Assembly (NCBI GenBank): GCA_963817945.1
Contig: CAWFQH010000003.1
Coordinates: 124,001-188,000, forward strand
Reading direction: 5' to 3'
DNA from: VRUE01 sp963817945
GTDB lineage: Bacteria > Actinomycetota > Thermoleophilia > Solirubrobacterales > 70-9
DNA: 64,000 nucleotides
This document shows positions 58,273 to 64,000 of the stretch, one piece after another. The position numbers and the translations under genes were made by a program. The notes under the pieces are model-generated. The model saw nothing but the letters and a program-made list of their open reading frames with translations, had not been told where the DNA came from and made no database searches. Each line of letters starts with the position of its first letter. The stretch's first letter is position 1.

Positions 58273-59661
58273 TCAGGCACGGCCACCGCTCTTGGTGCGC
58301 AGGGCGAGGATGGCGCCGCCGCGCTGCAGCAGGCGGGGCAGGGCGTCGTCGCGGCGCGGCAGTCTCAGGGTTCGCCTCATCGGCACGTCTCCATAGCGGG
58401 AGAGGAGATACAGCATCAGCCCGGCGGCGAGCCAGTAGGAGACGACAGAGGAGACCGACGCGCCGGAGATTCCGAGCCACGGGATGAGAAGGAAGTTGAG
58501 GCCGAGGTTGAGCGCGAATCCGAGCGCGGAAGCGGCTGAGATCACCAGCGGCGGCGCGATCCTGATCAGCAGGTCGCGTGCCGGTCCCTCGATCGCGAGC
58601 GCGACCACCGCCGGCATCAGCAGCGCGAAGGGCAGCGCGCTGGCCGCCCAGGCGGAGCCGTAGACGAGCACGATGAAGGGATAGGCCGCGGCCGCCGCGA
58701 GGGTTCCGAGCAGCGCCGCGACGCCGACGTTCTGGCCGATGAAGTCGACCGTGTAGGCGACGGCGGCCTTCGCGTCGGCCTTGGTCTGGGTCTCGAGCGC
58801 CGCCAGGGCGACGGTGGAGACGCTGACGAAGACGATGTCGGCGAGGTTGGCCGACAGCGAGTAGAGCCCCGCCTCGTGCGTGGTCGTCAGCAGGCCCACC
58901 AGCAGCAGATCGACCTTGAGGTTGAGCCAGAGTGCGATCGATGCGGGCTGCAACTGCACGCCGATATGCAGGGCGGAGCGAACCAAACGCGGCTCGGTCC
59001 GCGGCGCCAGCGCTCGCAGCCCGAGCCGCCGCCCCAGTGCCGCCGCCAGCGTGGTTCCGACCGCTGCGATCGTCAACAGCGCGGCCAGCATCGCCAGCTC
59101 CGGCGTCAGCCCTACGCCCGCCTCCAGGCCGAGGGCGAGCAGGAGCTGCACCACGGCCCCCGCGGCGATCACCCAGCCGTAGGTCCTCAAAGCCCCGATC
59201 CGCAGCAGTAGCGCGGTTGCCATCTGCCCGATCAGGGTGAAGGGGATGGTCGCCGCCGCGAGGATGACCGTTGCCGGGCTGGCACTGCCAAGCAGCGCGC
59301 CACGGATCGGCAGACCGACGGCGAGCGTTATCGCCATCCCGACCAGGCCGAGGGAGAGTGCGAAGAACGACGCCAGGTGGGCGAGCTCGACGAGCGAGGC
59401 TTCCTTGCGGGCCATCATGCGGCCGATCGAGTGCTCCACCGAGAGATGGGAGACGACCCAGATCATCGTCGCCAGGTTGAGGGCGAGGGCGTACTGGCCG
59501 CGGCCCTCCGGGCCGAGCGCGCGGGTGACGACGAGGCTGAGCAGGAAGAGAAAGGCGAACTGGACCGCGCGGAAACCGAGCAGGCGGCCGCCGCTGCCGA
59601 TCGAGGAGGAGACCAGGAGGTCGGGCTCGCTCAGGGAGGCTGGCGGGACCTCGCTTCTCAT
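58273..59661 (-). CDS. Polysaccharide flippase (Wzx/MATE-like oligosaccharide exporter)
   Basis: A 462-residue membrane protein with 12–14 predicted helices of the PST/MVF flippase type (FAFLFLLSLVVTRALGPEGRGQYALALNLATMIW at the first helices, a recurring VTRALGPEGRG-like loop, and a basic C-terminal tail). It would flip lipid-linked repeat units across the membrane. ATG 59661 is chosen, as it overlaps the stop of the upstream methyltransferase by four bases; the frame is open further but antisense there. Confidence 0.87.
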   Translation of the reverse strand: MRSEVPPASLSEPDLLVSSSIGSGGRLLGFRAVQFAFLFLLSLVVTRALGPEGRGQYALALNLATMIWVVSHLSVEHSIGRMMARKEASLVELAHLASFFALSLGLVGMAITLAVGLPIRGALLGSASPATVILAAATIPFTLIGQMATALLLRIGALRTYGWVIAAGAVVQLLLALGLEAGVGLTPELAMLAALLTIAAVGTTLAAALGRRLGLRALAPRTEPRLVRSALHIGVQLQPASIALWLNLKVDLLLVGLLTTTHEAGLYSLSANLADIVFVSVSTVALAALETQTKADAKAAVAYTVDFIGQNVGVAALLGTLAAAAAYPFIVLVYGSAWAASALPFALLMPAVVALAIEGPARDLLIRIAPPLVISAASALGFALNLGLNFLLIPWLGISGASVSSVVSYWLAAGLMLYLLSRYGDVPMRRTLRLPRRDDALPRLLQRGGAILALRTKSGGRA

Positions 59662-60527
59662 GCGGCCGCTCGGTAGCCGATGGCGCACCAGTAGGGGGGC
59701 TCGTCCGAGAACGCCACGCGCTCGAGACCGGCAGCCTCCATCATCGAGCGGATCTCGGCGGCCGTGAAGCGCTGCTCTAGCCGGGTCCCGAACCGGTCGA
59801 GGGCATCGGTTCGCATCGTGTAGAAGCTGGCAGCCCGGTAGGTCGAGAGCGGGAAGCCGTCGACGTCGGCGCCCAGGCGCTCGAGGAGCCCGGCGCTGCG
59901 GGCGAGCGGCAGGTAGACGATCGCCGCGATCGCCGAGGTCAGCCACAGTTTCGGTCGCTGCGGAAGGTGGCTGATTCCGCGGCGGGCTGCGTCGGCGAGT
60001 CGCCAGAGCCCGCGGAACCAGGCGGGGCGCCGGTCGAGCGCGTAGTACAGGTAGACCAGGAAGGGCGCGCCCGGCCGCAGCAGCCTCGCGCAAGCCTCGA
60101 TCCCCGCTTGCGTGTGGGGAACGTGGTGCAAGACGCCGAGGCTGTAGCCGAAGTCCATCGAGGCGGCTGCCACCGGCATCTCGTCCACGCTGGCAACGTG
60201 GAAGACGCAGTTCGGGCGGTCGGCGAGAGCCCGTTCGGCGACTTCGATCGCGGCGGAGCTGGCGTCTATGCAGTGCAACGTCTTCACTTTCGGCGCAACG
60301 TGGCGGGCCCACCTGCCGCTGCCGCAGCCGAGGTCGAAGCCGCTCGGGTCGGCCGGCAGCAGATCCCAGGGAAAGAGGCGGAAGTACTGGCGGAACCGTT
60401 CCTCCAGCTCCGCCGCCGGCAGATCCGTCTGGTCGAAGCTGGCCCACTCGTGCCCGAATCCGACCACGGTCGCAGCGTCGACATTGCGATCGGCCGTCGG
60501 CTTGTCTCTGTGCTCTCCGCCGATCAC
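59658..60527 (-). CDS. Class I SAM-dependent methyltransferase
   Basis: A 289-residue methyltransferase with motif I GFDLGCGSGRWARHVAP, the acidic strand LHCIDASSAAIEVA, and MDFGYSLGVLHHVPHT. It is paralogous in style to the methyltransferase at 49448–50398 and likely methylates a sugar of the same polysaccharide. It is flanked by four-base overlaps with both the GT4 gene upstream and the flippase downstream, so the three form one operon. Confidence 0.9.
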   Translation of the reverse strand: MIGGEHRDKPTADRNVDAATVVGFGHEWASFDQTDLPAAELEERFRQYFRLFPWDLLPADPSGFDLGCGSGRWARHVAPKVKTLHCIDASSAAIEVAERALADRPNCVFHVASVDEMPVAAASMDFGYSLGVLHHVPHTQAGIEACARLLRPGAPFLVYLYYALDRRPAWFRGLWRLADAARRGISHLPQRPKLWLTSAIAAIVYLPLARSAGLLERLGADVDGFPLSTYRAASFYTMRTDALDRFGTRLEQRFTAAEIRSMMEAAGLERVAFSDEPPYWCAIGYRAAA

Positions 60528-61708
60528 GCCGGGCGCCCGTCCCGGGCCAGCAGCCGGGAGTAGAGAGCGTCGACATCGCGCAGCAGCCGGGCTGCGGAGA
60601 AGCGGGTGCGAGCGTGCTCCCGGGCGCGGGATCCCATTCGGCGGCGCAGCTCGGGGTCGGCGGCGAGCCGCGCCATCTGTGCCGCGATCTCCCTCTCGTC
60701 GCCCGGCGGGGCGAGGTAGCCCGCTCCCTCGACGACGATGTCGCTGACGCCACCGACTGCGGTCGAGACCGCCGGCCGGCCCGCGGCTGCAGCCTCGATC
60801 AGGGCGACCGGCGTGCCCTCGTTGTCGGAGGTGAGCAGGGCGGCGTCGCTTCCGGCCGCAATTCGCGCGAGGTCGCGCCTATAGCCGAGGAAGCTGACGG
60901 AGTCCGAGCATCCAAGCTCCTCGGCCAGCTCCTCGAGCTGAGGCCGCAAGACGCCGTCTCCGACCACGGCCACCCTGACGGGGGCGCCCTCCCCTCGGGC
61001 GAGAGCGACTGCTCGCAGCATCGTGTCGGGACGCTTGATCGCGGCCAGCCTGCCGGTATAGGTGAAGAGGACCTCGCCGGGACCGGCGCCGACCTCCTCG
61101 CGGAAGCCGGGATCGGGCTCGAGGCCGAGCGCGAGGAAGGGGCTCAGCTCGAGGCCGAGCGGAACGACCGCGAACTTGGAGCGGGGCGCGACCCCGAGCT
61201 CGACCAGCTCCTCGACGGTCGCCTCGCTGACGCCAATCAAACAATCGCTGATTTTTCCCAGGGCTTTCTCGATCAGTGTGAACACTCGGGTCTTCAATGG
61301 ACCGAAGTAACCGCGGAGGACGTGGCCGTGGTAGGTGTGGACGATGAGCGGCCGCGGCCGCGGCGCGCACAGCGCCGCCACCCGGCCCAGCATCCCCGCC
61401 TTGGCGGTGTGGGTGTGAACGATGGTTGGCCGGAAGGTGCGGACGATCCGCACCAGGGCGATCAGCGCCAAAAGGTCCTGCAAAGGCCGGATTTCCGGGC
61501 GGAGCTGCGAGATGTGACGAACGGTGACTCCGTCGTCCAGCCCGGCGTGCTCCTCCTCTCCCGCTCCGACATTCCCAGTCACCAAGAGAGTCTCGTAGCG
61601 CGCCCGGTCGAGGCGGCCGCTGAGCAGCGCGACGTGATGGGCCGGACCGCCGAGATTCATCCGCGCGATCACCCGCAGCACGCGGACAGAAGAATTACCC
61701 GCAGGCAT
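60524..61708 (-). CDS. Glycosyltransferase family 4
   Basis: A 394-residue GT-B enzyme. The Gly-rich N-terminal loop is ARMNLGGPAHHVALLS, followed by VHTHTAKAGMLGRVAAL and VHTYHGHVLRGYF, typical of capsule and exopolysaccharide GT4s. The donor domain starts FTYTGRLAAIKRPD, and the E-x7-E motif lies in SDNEGTPVALIEAAAAGRP. It begins the operon with the methyltransferase and flippase. The opposite-strand epimerase starts 50 bases away, so a divergent promoter region lies at 61709–61758. Confidence 0.93.
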   Translation of the reverse strand: MPAGNSSVRVLRVIARMNLGGPAHHVALLSGRLDRARYETLLVTGNVGAGEEEHAGLDDGVTVRHISQLRPEIRPLQDLLALIALVRIVRTFRPTIVHTHTAKAGMLGRVAALCAPRPRPLIVHTYHGHVLRGYFGPLKTRVFTLIEKALGKISDCLIGVSEATVEELVELGVAPRSKFAVVPLGLELSPFLALGLEPDPGFREEVGAGPGEVLFTYTGRLAAIKRPDTMLRAVALARGEGAPVRVAVVGDGVLRPQLEELAEELGCSDSVSFLGYRRDLARIAAGSDAALLTSDNEGTPVALIEAAAAGRPAVSTAVGGVSDIVVEGAGYLAPPGDEREIAAQMARLAADPELRRRMGSRAREHARTRFSAARLLRDVDALYSRLLARDGRPA

Positions 61709-61758
61709 TGAGGCTATTATCGCCGCGCGAGGCGGCCAGTGACGATAGAAAGGTGGAC

Positions 61759-62742
61759 GTGAGGTACCTGATCACCGGGGGGGCGGGGTTCATCGGTTCT
61801 CACCTGACCGACGCGCTGGTTGCACGGGGCGACACCGTCCTGGTCCTCGACGACCTCAGCACGGGTCGGCTGGAGAACATCGCGCCGGCGCTGGAAACGG
61901 AGGCGGCGGAGTTCGTCGAGGGATCCATTCTCGACCAGGCTCTGGTTGACGAGTGCACCGCTGCCACGGACGTCTGCCTGCACCTGGCGGCTGCCGTCGG
62001 AGTCGAACTGATCCTCGACCGCCCGCTCGACTCGCTGATCCGCAACGTGCGCGGCAGCGACATCGTCATCTCCTCGGTCGCCAGGCGGGGTGGAAAGATC
62101 GTCGTCGTCTCCTCCTCTGAGGTGTACGGCAAGAACAGCGTCGGTCCGCTGGCGGAGACGTCGGATCGCATCCTCGGGCCGCCTTCGACGGCGCGCTGGG
62201 CGTACGCCACCGCGAAGGCGTTCGCCGAGGTGTTGGCGAACGCCTACCGCTACGAGGCGAACACCGAGACGATCTCGGTCCGGCTCTTCAACACGGTGGG
62301 CCCTCGTCAGACCGGCGCCTACGGCATGGTCCTGCCGCGCTTCGTGCAGCAAGCGCTGAGCGGCGAGGACCTCACCGTGCACGGAGACGGCAGCCAGACG
62401 AGGTGCTTCGCACATGTGGCCGACGTGGTCGATGCGATGCTGCTCCTCTGCGACGCGGAGGGAGCGCCGGGCCTGACCTTCAACATCGGCTCGCCGCAGG
62501 AGATATCGATCCTGGACCTCGCCCGCCGCGTGATCGAGCGCACCCGCTCGGACTCGGGCATTCGCCTGGTGCCCTACGAGAAGGCCTACGGCAAGGGGTT
62601 CGAAGAGATCGGCAGGCGGCATCCCGATCTGTCGCTGATCCACGGCATCACCGGCTGGTCCCCGACCCGCACGGTCGACGACATGATCGACGACGTCGTC
62701 ATCGAGCGAGCGAGCCGCCTCGAAGTGAACAAAGTCGCCTGA
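61759..62742 (+). CDS. NAD-dependent epimerase/dehydratase
   Basis: A 327-residue extended SDR acting on nucleotide sugars. RYLITGGAGFIGSHLTDAL is the NAD motif, VVSSSEVYGKNSV the catalytic Ser region, and YATAK the Tyr-x3-Lys pair; SVRLFNTVGPRQTGAYGMVLPRFV resembles UDP-glucuronate decarboxylases and related epimerases. GTG 61759 is chosen as start, with AAAGGTGG upstream; the frame opens at 61708 but that leader is antisense to the GT4 start. The next gene follows after one base. Confidence 0.9.
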   Translation: MRYLITGGAGFIGSHLTDALVARGDTVLVLDDLSTGRLENIAPALETEAAEFVEGSILDQALVDECTAATDVCLHLAAAVGVELILDRPLDSLIRNVRGSDIVISSVARRGGKIVVVSSSEVYGKNSVGPLAETSDRILGPPSTARWAYATAKAFAEVLANAYRYEANTETISVRLFNTVGPRQTGAYGMVLPRFVQQALSGEDLTVHGDGSQTRCFAHVADVVDAMLLLCDAEGAPGLTFNIGSPQEISILDLARRVIERTRSDSGIRLVPYEKAYGKGFEEIGRRHPDLSLIHGITGWSPTRTVDDMIDDVVIERASRLEVNKVA

Positions 62743-62743
62743 G

Positions 62744-63763
62744 ATGCCGGAGGGGGTTCGTCTCGTTCTGGTCTTCGCCTCGGCGGCGGCTCTCGCCGGC
62801 GCCACGGTGCCGGCGGCCATCGCGATGGCGCGCCGGATCGGGCTGCTCGATTCCCCCGTCGGCTACAAGGCCCATTTGCAGGCCACCCCCTACCTCGGCG
62901 GCGCTGCTGTCCTCGCCGCGGCCCTGCCGGCCGTCTTGTTGCTCGGTCACGAGGTGGGTCGCTTCTGGCCGCTGCTCGTCGGCACGTTCGGCCTTGCCGT
63001 GGTTGGGACCGTCGACGACCGCGTCAACCTGTCGCCCTGGCTGCGCGTGGCCGTGGAGATGGGAGCCGCCTGGTTCCTCTGGTCTCAGGACCTCGGCTGG
63101 TCGATTCTCGCCAGCGACGCGGGCAACCTCTTGCTCACCGCGCTCTGGGTGACCGCCGTGGTTAACGCCTTCAACCTGATGGACAACCTCGATGGTGCAG
63201 CCGCGAGTGTGGCCGGGGTGTCGGCTGCCTGCGTGGCGATCCTCGCCGTCATCGGCGACGCCTTCGCCCTGGCGGCAATCGCCGCTGGGACCTGCGGCGC
63301 GCTGATCGGCTTTCTGCGCTTCAACCTCGCCCGCCCGGCTCGGATCTTCCTCGGCGACGGCGGCAGCATGGCGCTCGGGTTCCTCTTGGCGGGATGCTTG
63401 ATGGTGGCTCCGTTCGGAGAGCTCTCGGGCTGGTCGGCGGTGATCGCGGCCACCCTCGCGGTGGGCTTGCCCCTCTTCGACACCGCTCTGGTGATCGTCT
63501 CTCGGCGGCGCCGCGGGGCACCGGTCTTCTCCGGGGCGACCGACCACACCACTCACCGCCTCTTGATCCGCTTGAAATCGCCTCGGGTTGTGGCTGGAGC
63601 ACTGGTGCTCGTGCAGTCGATGCTCTGCGGACTGGCGATCGAGGCGACTCTTCTGGGCCCCGGGGCCGCATTTGCCGCCGCCTGCGTCGCATTCCTGTCA
63701 GGAGCGGTGACGATCGTTGCCGCCGAGGGGCCCCCGTGGATGCCCGTGTCCGAAGACTCCTGA
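62744..63763 (+). CDS. WecA/TagO/MraY-type glycosyl-1-phosphate transferase
   Basis: A 339-residue polytopic membrane enzyme that transfers a HexNAc-1-phosphate from UDP-sugar to undecaprenyl phosphate, initiating polysaccharide assembly. Family landmarks: LLDSPVGYKAHLQATPYLGG near residue 30, DDRVNLSPW, the DNLDG loop in FNLMDNLDGAA, and FLGDGGSMALGFLLAG. The C-terminal cytoplasmic His motif appears as DHTTHRLL. About ten transmembrane helices. The ATG at 62744 starts one base after the epimerase stop. It overlaps the beginning of the last gene. Confidence 0.92.
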   Translation: MPEGVRLVLVFASAAALAGATVPAAIAMARRIGLLDSPVGYKAHLQATPYLGGAAVLAAALPAVLLLGHEVGRFWPLLVGTFGLAVVGTVDDRVNLSPWLRVAVEMGAAWFLWSQDLGWSILASDAGNLLLTALWVTAVVNAFNLMDNLDGAAASVAGVSAACVAILAVIGDAFALAAIAAGTCGALIGFLRFNLARPARIFLGDGGSMALGFLLAGCLMVAPFGELSGWSAVIAATLAVGLPLFDTALVIVSRRRRGAPVFSGATDHTTHRLLIRLKSPRVVAGALVLVQSMLCGLAIEATLLGPGAAFAAACVAFLSGAVTIVAAEGPPWMPVSEDS

Positions 63764-64000
63764 GCGCTCGCGGCTCGTCGGCCGGCGACTCGGCCGTTCA
63801 CGGCGGGGCGCGCCGGACGATGCTCGCCGCGGCCGGCTTGGGCTGCGGCCTGAGCCCGGCCTTCTACGGATACTTCGACATCTCGGCGTGGGGGCCGATC
63901 GCCCTTGCCCTGATCGCGGTCGCGATCGGGTTGCTGCTGGCCCGACCGGCTCTCCCAACCGGCCTTGCCGCGGTGGGGGTGACGGGACTCCTGCTACTCG
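63737..64000 (+). CDS. Membrane protein, 3' truncated by window edge (likely O-antigen ligase family)
   Basis: The frame opens at GTG 63737 inside the 3' end of the phosphotransferase gene and is continuous to the window end. A basic, polar leader (VDARVRRLLSARGSSAGDS) is followed by at least three hydrophobic segments (TMLAAAGLGCGLSPAFYGYF, ISAWGPIALALIAVAIGLLLA, ALPTGLAAVGVTGLLLL). This start resembles the N-terminus of O-antigen-ligase-like proteins such as that at 51422–53167, but too little is visible to be sure. Confidence 0.6.

Noticed and set aside
59662..60753. Fusion of the flippase with an upstream 360-residue region on the same frame
   Set aside because: The upstream region is the off-frame shadow of the methyltransferase gene on the same strand; the flippase starts at ATG 59661 with a four-base overlap.

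Overview
The window is GC-rich (roughly two thirds G+C by eye in the chromosomal parts), densely coded and rich in GTG/TTG starts. Its gene content (F420-type LLM oxidoreductase, Lgt–PrmC–LysS block, secreted proteins with Cys/Lys-rich tails, GT4/flippase polysaccharide genes) fits a high-GC actinobacterium, most likely of the Thermoleophilia/Solirubrobacterales. That placement is an inference from style and content; there is no rRNA to confirm it.

Layout. 1–18.3 kb is ordinary chromosome: the 3' end of birA, a large DEAH helicase, a thioredoxin-like lipoprotein, an NfeD–slipin pair, galT, a secreted beta-propeller protein, an LLM oxidoreductase with an RNA uracil methyltransferase and a Lys-rich phasin-like protein, an EEP hydrolase, argF, lgt, prmC, lysS, a CDF metal exporter and an atypical SDR. 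At 18,322–18,416 lies a tRNA-Glu(UUC) gene with an unusually large D-loop carrying a small hairpin.

18.4–37.6 kb is a tandem array of genomic islands built on that tRNA. The 3' part of the tRNA gene is repeated perfectly at 25,510, nearly perfectly at 37,547 and in degenerate form at 31,667. Short direct repeats with about 11-bp period sit close to these copies. Segment 1 (18.4–25.5 kb) carries a three-gene SIR2 / middle protein / SMC-like ATPase system of the ABC-3C (Lamassu-like) kind and a large HEPN-motif protein. Segment 2 (25.5–31.7 kb) carries a decayed integrase, an excisionase, small regulators, a core-binding-like + NYN nuclease pair with its own terminator, and cargo of unknown role. 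Segment 3 (31.7–37.6 kb) is a complete type I restriction-modification operon (hsdR-hsdM-hsdS). From 37.7 to 43.8 kb a further divergent pair follows: a degenerate N6-methyltransferase/specificity-like protein and a RecD-like helicase with a nuclease-like tail whose frame is broken twice. The whole 18–44 kb stretch reads as a defence island.

43.9–47.6 kb returns to chromosomal genes (two tandem paralogues of unknown role, membrane and glyoxalase-fold proteins, SRPBCC, SIMPL), then tRNA-Val(UAC). From about 48 kb to the end is a surface-polysaccharide cluster: glycoside hydrolase, methyltransferases, sugar-nucleotide epimerases, O-antigen-ligase-like and GT-C membrane proteins, GT4 glycosyltransferases, a heavily frameshifted asnB, a flippase, and a WecA/MraY-type initiating phosphotransferase.

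Caution: several genes (SIR2, XRE, integrase, helicase, asnB) show single-base frame breaks. Some may be assembly errors, so broken frames are reported as seen and not taken as proof of inactivity.
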